64,000 nt of DNA from positions 124,001 through 188,000 of the forward strand of contig CALBDS010000059.1 in the NCBI GenBank assembly GCA_937927415.1. Reading direction: 5' to 3'. The notes below the pieces were generated by a model that was given only the letters and a program-made list of their open reading frames with translations, was not told where the DNA came from and did not search any database. This document shows positions 42,608-51,282 of the stretch, one piece after another (positions within the stretch are counted from its first letter, which is position 1; the number at the start of each line of letters is the position of its first letter). This DNA comes from an uncultured Rhodospirillaceae bacterium. GTDB lineage: Bacteria > Pseudomonadota > Alphaproteobacteria > Azospirillales > Azospirillaceae. The position numbers and the translations under genes were made by a program.

Positions 42608-43920
42608 CCATGACCGAAACCGCCAAGTCCGCATCCCGCACCATCAAGGTGGACGCCCTCGCCCGTGTGGAGGGGGAGGGAGCGTTGACCGTGCGCGTGA
42701 AGAACGGCGTCATCCAGGATGTGAAGTTCCGCATCTTCGAGCCGCCGCGCTTTTTCGAGGCGCTGCTGGTGGGCCGTCCGCTGACGGATGCGCCGGACAT
42801 CACCTCGCGCATCTGCGGCATTTGCCCGGTGGCCTACATCACCGGCTCGTCCCAGGCGATGGAGGATGCGCTCGGCGTCGATGTCGGCGACGGCATCCGC
42901 CGGCTGCGCCGGCTGATGTATTGCGGGGAATGGATCGAAAGCCACGTGCTGCACGCCTATTTGCTGCACGCCCCCGATTTCTACGGGCTGGAGGATTCGA
43001 TCCAACTGGCCCGCAAGGCGCCGGGAGTGGTGGAGCGGGCGCTGCGGCTGAAGAAGCTGGGCAACCGGATTCTGGAGGTGATCGGCGGCCGGGCCGTCCA
43101 TCCGGTCAACACGCGGGTCGGCGGCTTCTACAAATCCCCGGCCAAGGCCGCGGTGCGCAGCCTGATCGAGCCGCTGAAGCAGGCGGTGGAGGATTCCCTG
43201 GAAACCGTCCGCCTGTTCGCCGGGCTGGAGTTTCCCGATTTCGAGCCGGACTATACCTTCGTTGCACTCCACCACGGCACCGATTACCCCATCGAACGCG
43301 GGCGGATCGTGTCGAACCGCGGGATGGACATCGCGGTCAGCGAGTTCGAGCAGCATTTCGACGAAGAGCATGTGGCTCATTCCAACGCGCTGCATGGGGT
43401 GATGACCGACGGGTCCGGCCCCTACATGGTGGGGCCGCTGGCCCGCTACGCCCTCAACCACGCGCAACTGTCGCCGCTGGCGCGGGATGCGGCGACCGGG
43501 GCCGGGCTGGGGCCGGTGGTGCGCAACCCCTACAAGAGCATCATCGTGCGGGCGGTGGAAACCCTCTACGCCTGCGAAGAGGCCCTGAAACTGGCCGAGG
43601 CGTACGAGGAACTGGTGGTCCCCGCCATCGACCTGCCGTTCCGGGCCGGATCGGGGACCGGCTGCACCGAGGCGCCGCGGGGCATCTGCTGGCACGGCTA
43701 CAGCGTGGATGCCGACGGGAAGATCACCGCCGCCCGCATCGTCCCCCCCACCTCGCAGAACCAGAAGCAGATCGAGGCCGATTTGCGGGCGGTGGTGCAG
43801 GACAATCTGCATCTGCCCGACGACAAGCTGAAATGGCGCTGCGAGCAGACCATCCGGAATTACGATCCGTGCATCTCCTGCGCCACCCATTTCCTGACGC
43901 TGACGGTGGAGCGGGAGTAA
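42604..43920 (+). CDS. hydA: [NiFe]-hydrogenase large (alpha) subunit
   Basis: The 438-aa catalytic subunit holds the Ni-Fe(CN)2CO site with its four Cys: RICGICPVAY (motif L1) and the C-terminal DPCISCATHF (motif L2). After the L2 His there are nine residues (FLTLTVERE), a length consistent with a tail removed by a maturation endopeptidase, although some group 3 enzymes are not cut. ATG 42604 overlaps the small subunit stop. The group 3b call rests on the four-subunit gene set. No hyp or endopeptidase gene is in the window, so maturation must be encoded elsewhere. Confidence 0.93.
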   Translation: MTMTETAKSASRTIKVDALARVEGEGALTVRVKNGVIQDVKFRIFEPPRFFEALLVGRPLTDAPDITSRICGICPVAYITGSSQAMEDALGVDVGDGIRRLRRLMYCGEWIESHVLHAYLLHAPDFYGLEDSIQLARKAPGVVERALRLKKLGNRILEVIGGRAVHPVNTRVGGFYKSPAKAAVRSLIEPLKQAVEDSLETVRLFAGLEFPDFEPDYTFVALHHGTDYPIERGRIVSNRGMDIAVSEFEQHFDEEHVAHSNALHGVMTDGSGPYMVGPLARYALNHAQLSPLARDAATGAGLGPVVRNPYKSIIVRAVETLYACEEALKLAEAYEELVVPAIDLPFRAGSGTGCTEAPRGICWHGYSVDADGKITAARIVPPTSQNQKQIEADLRAVVQDNLHLPDDKLKWRCEQTIRNYDPCISCATHFLTLTVERE

Positions 43921-43940
43921 GCGGGGGGCGCCCCCGACCG

Positions 43941-43978
43941 GCCCGTTCGTACGGATGGTACGAACGGGCTGTTTTTTT
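43941..43978 (+). terminator. Intrinsic terminator after hydrogenase operon
   Basis: GCCCGTTCGTAC (43941-43952) pairs perfectly with GTACGAACGGGC (43958-43969) around a 5-nt loop, followed within two bases by seven Ts (43972-43978). A further short GGGGGC/GCCCCC hairpin lies just before, at 43924-43935. This is a textbook rho-independent terminator ending the rightward operon. Confidence 0.92.
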
Positions 43979-43981
43979 GCC

Positions 43982-44746
43982 TCAGGTCCGGGTGATGGAC
44001 ACCCCGCCATCGGCCACCAGGGCGGTTCCCGTGACGAAGCTGGCCGCGTCGGACGCCAGGAAGAGGGCGGCGCGGGCGATTTCCGCCGGTTCGGCGATGC
44101 GTTTCAGGGCGTGGATGCCCTCGACGAAGCGTTTGGCGTCCGGTGTCGGGGCCGCCGCTCGGCCCATGGGCGTGTCGGTCCCGCCCGGCAGCAGGGCGTT
44201 GGCACGGATCCCCTGCGGTCCGTATTCCGCCGCGATCACCTGCATCAGCCCGACCACCCCCGCCTTGCTGGCGGCATAGGCGCCCATGCCGGGGAAACCG
44301 ACGGCGTGGCCGACGAAGGTGGAGGTGAAGATCAGCGACCCGCCGCCGTGGGCCAGCATCGCCGGAATCTGGTGCTTCGCCCCCAGAAAAGCCCCCGTCA
44401 GATTGACCGCCAGCACCGATTGCCAGGATGCCACCGTGATGTCCGGCACCGGTGCGGCATCGCCCAGAACGCCGGCGTTGTTGAAGGCGATGTCGAGGCC
44501 GCCGAACCGCGCCACCGCGGTTTCCACCGCCGCCGCTGCCGTGGCTTCCTCCTGCACATCGCCCGCGACGGCCACCGCCTCGCCACCCTCGGCCGCGATT
44601 TCCCCGATCAACTGATCCAGGGCATCCCGGCGGCGGGCGACGGCCACCAGCTTTGCCCCTTCGCGCGCGAACAGCCGGGCCGCCTCGTACCCGATCCCCG
44701 AACTGGCTCCGGTCACGATGGCGACCTTTCCGGCAAGCTGTCTCAT
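43982..44746 (-). CDS. SDR-family oxidoreductase
   Basis: The 254-aa short-chain dehydrogenase/reductase has the NAD(P) motif VTGASSGIGYEAARL, NNAG, the Ser of IFTSTFVG and the catalytic Tyr and Lys of YAASKAGVVG. The C-terminal LFLASDAASFVTGTALVADGG is typical of classical SDRs. A substrate cannot be assigned. ATG 44746 is preceded by GGGAG. The gene is transcribed towards the hydrogenase terminator and stands alone. Confidence 0.88.
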   Translation of the reverse strand: MRQLAGKVAIVTGASSGIGYEAARLFAREGAKLVAVARRRDALDQLIGEIAAEGGEAVAVAGDVQEEATAAAAVETAVARFGGLDIAFNNAGVLGDAAPVPDITVASWQSVLAVNLTGAFLGAKHQIPAMLAHGGGSLIFTSTFVGHAVGFPGMGAYAASKAGVVGLMQVIAAEYGPQGIRANALLPGGTDTPMGRAAAPTPDAKRFVEGIHALKRIAEPAEIARAALFLASDAASFVTGTALVADGGVSITRT

Positions 44747-45096
44747 GTTCGTCTCCCTTCATCCTGAACCGCCGTGATCGGCGTGGGTACAGCGTGCCGG
44801 GGGAGGTGGGCTGCAACCACCCGTTTCATGCTGTCGTGGTCGGAAATCGGGAGCCGCGCCGAAAGAGTGTGGGATTGGGGGAAGCGACCACGCAGCCTCA
44901 CGCCGGGCGTGGAAACTTTTTCTCGGAAAACAGCGGTGAAGGGAGCCGTATACAACGAATGCGATTATAAATTATTCGTATATTCCACATAAAACGCTGA
45001 TTTAACGACATTCTTTCATTGCAGATAATCAGTTATCTGACGAATTAGTAGAAGCCTCACCTTTCGGCCATCGTCCATCCGGGCAGGGGGCGTTTT
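44747..45096. other. 350-nt intergenic region, partly AT-rich
   Basis: No gene is convincing here. The left part is GC-rich, while the right part (44940-45060) is strikingly AT-rich, which suggests acquired DNA or a strong promoter. It contains an inverted repeat CAGATAA-TCAG-TTATCTG at 45022-45039 and weaker half-sites ACGAAT (44955) and ATTCGT (44974). The inverted repeat lies 57 nt before the next start and is a candidate operator. Confidence 0.5.
45022..45039. promoter_or_regulatory. Inverted repeat upstream of methyltransferase
   Basis: A perfect 7-bp-arm inverted repeat, CAGATAA-TCAG-TTATCTG, lies in the AT-rich leader of the methyltransferase gene. It could be a repressor operator. 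No regulator is encoded immediately beside it. Confidence 0.4.
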
Positions 45097-45894
45097 ATGT
45101 CCGTTTTCAATAAAGCGGCGTTCTTCACAAGTTATGACAAGTATCACTCCACTGGTTTTTATCACAAGAGATACCCCAGCCCGAACCGTCATGTTTTGGA
45201 CTTCATCACCCGCCATTTGGGGAACAAAGCAGGTCACGTGGTTGATTTCGGCTCCGGATCAGGACGGTATGCGATTCCCCTGCTGGCGGAACATCCTCTG
45301 CGGCTAACCGCGTTCGATATCAGCCCTTCCGCTCTGGTTGCTTTGCAGGAGCGTGGCGACGACTTCGTTCGCCAGGGCCGGCTGACCACGGTCGGCGGAA
45401 CGCTGGCGGATCTGGCACACCATTTGGATGCACAGCCGCCGGTGGATCTGGCGATGCTGATGTTCGGGGTGCTTGGACATATTTACCCTCGCGCCGAACG
45501 GGTCGCCACGCTCAAGGCGCTGGCCGACCGGCTGGCTCCCGGCGGCACGCTGATCGCCACCGTGCCCAACGCCCGCCGCCGTTTTGCCCGCGAACAGCGG
45601 GAGTGGAAGGCCAACCCCGCCGCCGCGGACGGTGAGCCGGGCGATATCCGGTACCGCCGCACCCACGGAAAGGAGACGCTGGATCTTTATTATCACCTTT
45701 ATTCTCTTCCCGAATTCATCAGCGAACTGGAAGCCGCCGGGCTGAGCGTCACGGCCGTCAGCGCGGAAAGCATGCTGCCTGAACGTCCGGTCGTAACCTC
45801 GGCGGCCATGCAGATGCTGGATGCCGGTTTGCGGGCGGTGCTGCCGGTGTCTCTGGCCTATGGCTTCATGGCGGCGGCACGGCGGCGCACCTGA
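45097..45894 (+). CDS. SAM-dependent methyltransferase
   Basis: The 265-aa class I methyltransferase has motif I VVDFGSGSGRYAIPLL, motif II-like FDISPSALVALQ, LAMLMFGVLGHIYP and LAPGGTLIATVPNA. The N-terminus (MSVFNKAAFFTSYDKYHSTG) and its less GC-rich codons differ from the neighbours, consistent with acquired DNA. The gene lies only 45 nt before the ABC-like operon and may be cotranscribed with it. The substrate is unknown. Confidence 0.82.
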   Translation: MSVFNKAAFFTSYDKYHSTGFYHKRYPSPNRHVLDFITRHLGNKAGHVVDFGSGSGRYAIPLLAEHPLRLTAFDISPSALVALQERGDDFVRQGRLTTVGGTLADLAHHLDAQPPVDLAMLMFGVLGHIYPRAERVATLKALADRLAPGGTLIATVPNARRRFAREQREWKANPAAADGEPGDIRYRRTHGKETLDLYYHLYSLPEFISELEAAGLSVTAVSAESMLPERPVVTSAAMQMLDAGLRAVLPVSLAYGFMAAARRRT

Positions 45895-45939
45895 GGCATC
45901 CCCGGCACAGGCGGGCGGTGAGAGGAGGAGAGGAGCGGA

Positions 45940-47604
45940 ATGCGGACGACCCTATGGCCACAGGCCTTCCGGATACGGGTAACGCGGGCGCTGGCCCTTC
46001 TGACCGTGATCCTGTCGGCACTGGCCGCTCCGGCCCACGCCGACCGGCTGGACCTGATCCAGAAACGCGGCAGCCTGATCGTCGGGGTCAAGAGCGACTA
46101 TCCCCCCTTCGGCATGCTCGACGCCGACGGCAAGCTGGTGGGGTTCGAGGCCGATCTGGCCCACGACATCGCCGAGAAAATGGGGCTGGCGCTGGACCTG
46201 CGGTCGGTCACCAGCGCCAACCGGCTGCAAAAGCTGGAAGACGGTGCGGTCGATCTCATCGTCGCCACCCTGGGCGACACCCAGCAGCGCCGGCAGATCG
46301 CCACCCTGATCGAGCCGAACTATTACGCCAGCGGCGTCAACATCCTGACCCGCAAGGATTCCGGCATCACGCAATGGTCCGACCTGCGCGGGCGCAAGGT
46401 GTGCGCCACCCAGGGCGCGCTGTACAACAAGGCCATGGCCCAGCGGTATCTGCTGGACCTTCAGGTGTTCAACGGCACCCGTGACACCAAGCTGGCCCTG
46501 CGCGATGGGCGGTGCGTGGGGTACATGTACGACGACACCTCCATCGCCAACGACCTGCTGCAGCCGGAATGGCAGGATTACGGCATGCCGCTGGCATCGG
46601 CCATGATTTCCCCCTGGGCCATCGCCATCGCCCGCGCCGAGAAGGGCGGGCGGCTGGAAACCATGCTGGGCAACATCGTTGCCGACTGGCACCGCTCGGG
46701 CCGGCTGATCGCGCTGGAGGCCAAGGCCAAGCTGCCCCCCAGCGATTTCCTGGCCAAGGCGAACACCCTGTGGAACGCCAAGGAGGTGGACGGGCAGCCG
46801 GTGTGCCAGCGCCTGCCGTCCGGCGCCTGGCCGGTGCAGTGCCGCAACAAGGCGCTGCTGAGTTCCACCGACGTGGGCGGCCTTTACGGCCTGTCGCTGA
46901 TGATCCGGGAAAAGACCGGCTTCAACATCACCCTGCTGCACGATCATTATGACCAGCGCCTGTTTCTGACCGGCCTGCTGACCACGCTGGAAATGGTGCT
47001 GGTGTGCATCGTGGGCAGCGTTGCCATCGGCTTTGCCGGGGCGGCGCTGATGCGGGTGCGCAACCCGGTGGTGCGCGGTCTGACGGTGACGATCGCCACC
47101 TTTGCCCGGATGACCCCGCCGCTGCTGCAGATCTACGTGGTGTTCTTCGGCATCGGCAGCTACGTGGTCACCCGTTACGGGTGGAGCTTCGACGGTTTCG
47201 TGGTCGCCGCCGCGGCGCTGTCGCTGTACGCCGGTGCGTCCAACGCCTTTTCCATCGCCACCGCGCTCAAGCTGGCGGCACCCACCCATGGCGGCAATCC
47301 TCGCCATTACCGGACCGAGGTCTTTCGGCTGGCCTATGTGCCGGTGATGGCGGCGTCGGTCAATGTGGTGAAGGCGACCGGCATGGCCAGCACCATCGCC
47401 GTCCCCGAACTGATCTATGCCTCGACCGGCATCCTGGCCGAACAGGGCAACGCCGATGTGATGATTAACCTGCTGATGCTGGTCTATTTCCTGATCGTTC
47501 TGGCGGTGGTCCGGCTGTTCTCGCTGGCCGAGCGCCGGATCATGGGATCGGCGGTTCCCGTCGGTTCCGATGGCGCCATCGAAGCGGAAGGACAGAAGTC
47601 ATGA
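45940..47604 (+). CDS. ABC-type binding protein-permease fusion
   Basis: The 554-aa protein begins with a signal peptide cut near AHA-DRL, then a periplasmic type II amino-acid-binding domain (~37-290: GSLIVGVKSDYPPFGML, LVGFEADLAHDIA, CATQGALYNKAMA). A permease domain (~340-530) with about five membrane helices follows. The cytoplasmic loop that should hold the EAA motif contacting an ABC ATPase reads AAPTHGGNPRHYRTEVFRL and shows no EAA---G. No ATPase gene follows, unlike HisPMQ/GlnHPQ operons. The stop overlaps the next permease (ATGA). A strong GGAGGAG ribosome site precedes ATG 45940. Confidence 0.85.
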   Translation: MRTTLWPQAFRIRVTRALALLTVILSALAAPAHADRLDLIQKRGSLIVGVKSDYPPFGMLDADGKLVGFEADLAHDIAEKMGLALDLRSVTSANRLQKLEDGAVDLIVATLGDTQQRRQIATLIEPNYYASGVNILTRKDSGITQWSDLRGRKVCATQGALYNKAMAQRYLLDLQVFNGTRDTKLALRDGRCVGYMYDDTSIANDLLQPEWQDYGMPLASAMISPWAIAIARAEKGGRLETMLGNIVADWHRSGRLIALEAKAKLPPSDFLAKANTLWNAKEVDGQPVCQRLPSGAWPVQCRNKALLSSTDVGGLYGLSLMIREKTGFNITLLHDHYDQRLFLTGLLTTLEMVLVCIVGSVAIGFAGAALMRVRNPVVRGLTVTIATFARMTPPLLQIYVVFFGIGSYVVTRYGWSFDGFVVAAAALSLYAGASNAFSIATALKLAAPTHGGNPRHYRTEVFRLAYVPVMAASVNVVKATGMASTIAVPELIYASTGILAEQGNADVMINLLMLVYFLIVLAVVRLFSLAERRIMGSAVPVGSDGAIEAEGQKS

Positions 47605-48233
47605 GTTTCGATGCCATCCTCCACACCCTGGTGACCTGGACCCCGTATCTGGCCGAAGGCTTCGTGTGGAACATCCTGGTGTCGCTGGTGTCGATGATCG
47701 TCGGCACGGTGATCGGCGGCGGTCTGGCGCTGCTGCGCCTGTCGCCGCGGCGGATTCTGGTGCGGTTCAGCCTGGGGGTGACCGAGGTTTGCCGCAACAT
47801 CCCCACCTTCGTGTTCCTTTTTTATCTGGCCTACATCATCCCGGTGGAAATCGTCTATGACGGCGGGGTGTTCAGCTTTCCCGCGTGGCTGAAGGCCGCC
47901 CTGGCCCTGTCGGTGGCGGTGGTGGGCTTCGTGTCCGACAACCTGTCGGTGGCGCTGCGGGAATGGCGGGCGGGGCATGTCATGTCCGCGCTGCTGTTCA
48001 TCCCCAATTGGACCTCCTATCTGCTCATCATCATCATGGCATCCAGCACCGCGTCGGTGATCGGCGTGGGCGAGATCGTGTCGCGCTGCAACACCGTGAT
48101 TGCCGCGGTGGGCAACAACGACCTGATGCTGTGGATCTATCTGTACGCCATGCTGTGGTTCTTCCTGTTCAGTTTCCCCCTGACCGTGCTGATGAACACC
48201 ATCAAGGCCCGGATGCAGAAGCGGGCGGTGTGA
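47601..48233 (+). CDS. HisM-like permease without typical EAA loop
   Basis: The 210-aa membrane protein has about five hydrophobic helices of the amino-acid ABC permease (HisMQ) type, with TEVCRNIPTFVFLFYLAYI and LVSLVSMIVGTVIGGGLAL. In the region where an EAA---G coupling loop is normally found it has REWRAGHVMSALLFIPN. The EAA and Gly positions are poorly kept. It would pair with the fused permease to form a heterodimeric channel. ATG 47601 overlaps the preceding stop by 4 nt, and the next gene starts 24 nt after its stop. Confidence 0.85.
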   Translation: MSFDAILHTLVTWTPYLAEGFVWNILVSLVSMIVGTVIGGGLALLRLSPRRILVRFSLGVTEVCRNIPTFVFLFYLAYIIPVEIVYDGGVFSFPAWLKAALALSVAVVGFVSDNLSVALREWRAGHVMSALLFIPNWTSYLLIIIMASSTASVIGVGEIVSRCNTVIAAVGNNDLMLWIYLYAMLWFFLFSFPLTVLMNTIKARMQKRAV

Positions 48234-48257
48234 CCGTTTGACCCGGAGAGTAAGCCG

Positions 48258-51200
48258 ATGAAGAAGAAGGGGGTGATCCTGGCCGCCGGGGCGGTGGGGC
48301 TGATGGTTCTTGCGGTCATCTGGGGGGCCGTTTCCCCGGCCTTCGCACCGGGACCGTTGCGGGAACTGGCCCGGACCCTGGGGCTGAGCCACGGGCCGGC
48401 GGGGGCGCCGATCACGCTGGCCGTGGCGGTGGACAACCCCGTGCCGGGCGGAACGGGGGCCACCATCGTCAACGGCATGCAGCTTCTGATCGACGACGTG
48501 AACCGCAACGGCGGCATCCAGGGCCGTCCGCTGCGGATCGAGGTCTATGACGACGCCGGTTCCCCCCAGCGCAGCCGCGAGGTGGCGGAGGCGATCGGCG
48601 CCCGCTCCCCCGCCGTGGCGGTGATCGGCCACCGGCTGAGCGGACCGTCCAAGGCGGCGGGGGAGATCTATGCCCGCCATGGCATCGTCGCCATTTCCCC
48701 CGCCTCCACGTCGGTGGATGTGACCGCGGGGAATCCCTGGTTCTTCCGCACCGCCTTCAACAATGATTTCCTCGGGCGCTTCATCACCCGCTATCTGCAC
48801 GCGGTCATCACCCCGCGCCAGCCGGTGGTGCTGGTCAGCGGCCATCACAGCTATGGTCAATGGCTGCTGGACCTGATCCGGTCGGAAGCGGGCAGCATCG
48901 GCATGCCGGTTTCCGCCCCGATTCTGGCCGACGCCGCCGACACCCCGGAAAACCACGCCGCCATCCAGACGGTGGTGGACACCCTGCGCGCGGTCACCGA
49001 CGGGCCGCGGGTGCTGTTCCTGTCGCAATACCCGGAAGAGGCGGTGCCGCTGATCCGCGCGGTGCGCGACGCCGGCCTGAACGACGTGGTGGTCTTCGGC
49101 CCCGATTCTTTAGACCGCATGGATTTCCCCACCCTGTTCCGCGGCCTGCCGCAGGAGCAGCGGACCCCCGGCTATTACACCAACGGCGTCATCATCGCCT
49201 CGTCCCTGGTGTACGACACCGCCGGGCGCGCGGCCGGGTTTTTCCGTGAAACCTATGTCCGCCGTTTCGGCGCCGAACCCGACTGGCGCGCTGCCCTGGC
49301 CTATGACGCCGGGAAGGCGGTGGTTGCCGCCCTGCGCGGGGCCATGGAAGAGGACACCCCCGACCAGGAACGCCCCCTGGCCGAGGTGCGCAAGGCGGTG
49401 CGCGACCGGCTGGCCGCCATCGACAGCATCGCAAACGCGGTGGACGGCATCGCCGGCCCGGTGTTCTTCAACGCAGAGGGCGACGCCAACCGCCCGGCGG
49501 GCATCGCCCGCTATCAGAACGGGCGGATCGTCTCGGCCTTCGACCAGTTCCAGGCACTGCGCACCCTGCCCGACGGCACCCGGCTGGACGATCTGGTCCG
49601 GGCCGGGCAGATCATCGATGTGGACGGACGGCTGTATCAGCGCACGCAGGTGGTGTTCAGCGGCCTGTTGCTGCAGGACATCCCCCGGATCGACCTGTCG
49701 GCCATGTCGGCGGATGTGACCGGCGAGATGTGGGTGCGCTACGCCCGCGGCCACACCACCGAAGCCCCCGACCCGATGGACGTGACCTTCCTCAACGCCC
49801 TTGGTCCGGTGAAGCTGGAGCCGCTGGCCGAGGAGGTGGCCGACGGCGGCATCGTCTACAAGCGCCAGCGGTTCAGCGGCAGTTTCCGGGTCGATTTCGT
49901 GCCGGGCATGCGATCCTACCGCCATCCCATGGTCGGGGTGGAGTTCCGTCACCGCACCGTTCCGTCCAACCGGCTGTTGTATGTCGCCGATTTGCAGGGC
50001 ATGGGGATGACCGGCGGCATCGGCTACACCGGCGTGGTGGGGCGTCTGGCCCCGGCGCTGGAAACCCAGGGGTGGAGCCTGCGCGAAGGCACCGTGTTCC
50101 AGGGCGTGGAGATGGTGTCCAGCCTGGGCGATCCGCGTTATCTGAGCCAGCCGTCGGGGGCCGTTCCCTATTCCACCTTCGTCGCCGTCGTGCGGCTGGG
50201 GGATGTGGCCACCCTGTCCCTGTCGGCGATTCCGCCGGACCTGCGCGCCCTGATCGTTCTGGGGGGGCTGGCCGTGCTGATCCTGATCGCCATGGGGGAT
50301 GTGTGCTGGCCGGGGCTGCGGCTGTCGCCGACGCTGATCGTCGGTGAGATCCTGATCGTCGCCATGGTTCTGGCGGTCGCCAAGGAAATCACCATCGACG
50401 CCCTGCAGAACGAATTGCCGTTCCAGCTTCTCGATGGGATCGAACGGCTGTACAGCATGAGCTGGTGGTTGGCGGGGGCCTATTTCCTGACGCTGATCCT
50501 GCGCCGGTTCGGCTGGGAACCGCTGGAGCGCAAGAGCGGACGGGCGGTCCCGGCCATCCTGAAGCATTTCATGACCACGGTCATCGTGCTGCTGGCGGTG
50601 TTCGGCATCATCGCCTTCGTCTTCCACCAGCCGCTGACCAGCCTGCTGGCCACGTCCGGCCTGCTGACCCTCATCATCGGGCTGGCGGTGCAATCGAACA
50701 TCGCCAACATCTTCGCCGGCATCATCCTCAGCCTGGAACGGCCGTTTTCCATCGGCGACACCATCAAGTTCGGCGATATGGACCCGGCCCGCGTGTTCGA
50801 TATGTCGTGGCGCACCACCCGGCTTGAGGACGGGTTCGGCTATATCCGCTCCATTCCCAACAGCAAGGTGGCGGAAAGCACGGTCATCAACTATTCCCGC
50901 CGCACGCCGGCCCGCGATTTCCAGCATGTGCTGTTGCCGCCGGAGGTTTCGCCGGAAAAGGCGCTGACCATCATGGCCCGCGCCCTGACGGGTTGCCGCA
51001 AGACGGTGCAGGATGGCAACTACGGCACCAGCTTCCTGGGGCTGCATGTGGTGGGCAACATCACCGCCGCCCGCTATTCCGTCTCCTACAATGTGGACGA
51101 TTATTTCCTGCGGTGGGGGGCGCGTGAAGAGGTGGCGCTGCGCGTCTGGCAGGCCCTGGCGGCGGAGGGCATTCCCGCCCAGATCGACAACCTGCGCCTG

Positions 51201-51269
51201 CCCGACGAGAAGCCGAAGGCGGCGGATGCGGAGACACCCCCCGTTCCCGCCCCGGCCGCGGTGCTGTGA
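48258..51269 (+). CDS. Type I periplasmic receptor-MscS channel fusion
   Basis: The 1003-aa protein joins four parts. An N-terminal signal anchor is followed by a type I periplasmic-binding (LivJ-like) receptor domain at residues ~52-430 (PITLAVAVDNPVPGG, DVNRNGGIQGRPLRIEVYDDAGS, VIGHRLSGPSKAAGE, ISPASTSVDV). A beta-rich domain at ~460-655 has IPRIDLSAMSADVTGEMWVRYARG and resembles the extracellular ligand domain of Cys-loop receptor homologues (tentative). The last part has four or five membrane helices (~660-830) and the MscS core (~767-950) with the pore-helix segment GLLTLIIGLAVQSNIANIFA and SLERPFSIGDTIKFGD. It looks like a ligand-gated channel. ATG 48258 has GGAGAG upstream. Confidence 0.85.
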   Translation: MKKKGVILAAGAVGLMVLAVIWGAVSPAFAPGPLRELARTLGLSHGPAGAPITLAVAVDNPVPGGTGATIVNGMQLLIDDVNRNGGIQGRPLRIEVYDDAGSPQRSREVAEAIGARSPAVAVIGHRLSGPSKAAGEIYARHGIVAISPASTSVDVTAGNPWFFRTAFNNDFLGRFITRYLHAVITPRQPVVLVSGHHSYGQWLLDLIRSEAGSIGMPVSAPILADAADTPENHAAIQTVVDTLRAVTDGPRVLFLSQYPEEAVPLIRAVRDAGLNDVVVFGPDSLDRMDFPTLFRGLPQEQRTPGYYTNGVIIASSLVYDTAGRAAGFFRETYVRRFGAEPDWRAALAYDAGKAVVAALRGAMEEDTPDQERPLAEVRKAVRDRLAAIDSIANAVDGIAGPVFFNAEGDANRPAGIARYQNGRIVSAFDQFQALRTLPDGTRLDDLVRAGQIIDVDGRLYQRTQVVFSGLLLQDIPRIDLSAMSADVTGEMWVRYARGHTTEAPDPMDVTFLNALGPVKLEPLAEEVADGGIVYKRQRFSGSFRVDFVPGMRSYRHPMVGVEFRHRTVPSNRLLYVADLQGMGMTGGIGYTGVVGRLAPALETQGWSLREGTVFQGVEMVSSLGDPRYLSQPSGAVPYSTFVAVVRLGDVATLSLSAIPPDLRALIVLGGLAVLILIAMGDVCWPGLRLSPTLIVGEILIVAMVLAVAKEITIDALQNELPFQLLDGIERLYSMSWWLAGAYFLTLILRRFGWEPLERKSGRAVPAILKHFMTTVIVLLAVFGIIAFVFHQPLTSLLATSGLLTLIIGLAVQSNIANIFAGIILSLERPFSIGDTIKFGDMDPARVFDMSWRTTRLEDGFGYIRSIPNSKVAESTVINYSRRTPARDFQHVLLPPEVSPEKALTIMARALTGCRKTVQDGNYGTSFLGLHVVGNITAARYSVSYNVDDYFLRWGAREEVALRVWQALAAEGIPAQIDNLRLPDEKPKAADAETPPVPAPAAVL

Positions 51270-51282
51270 ACGGAGAACGGGA

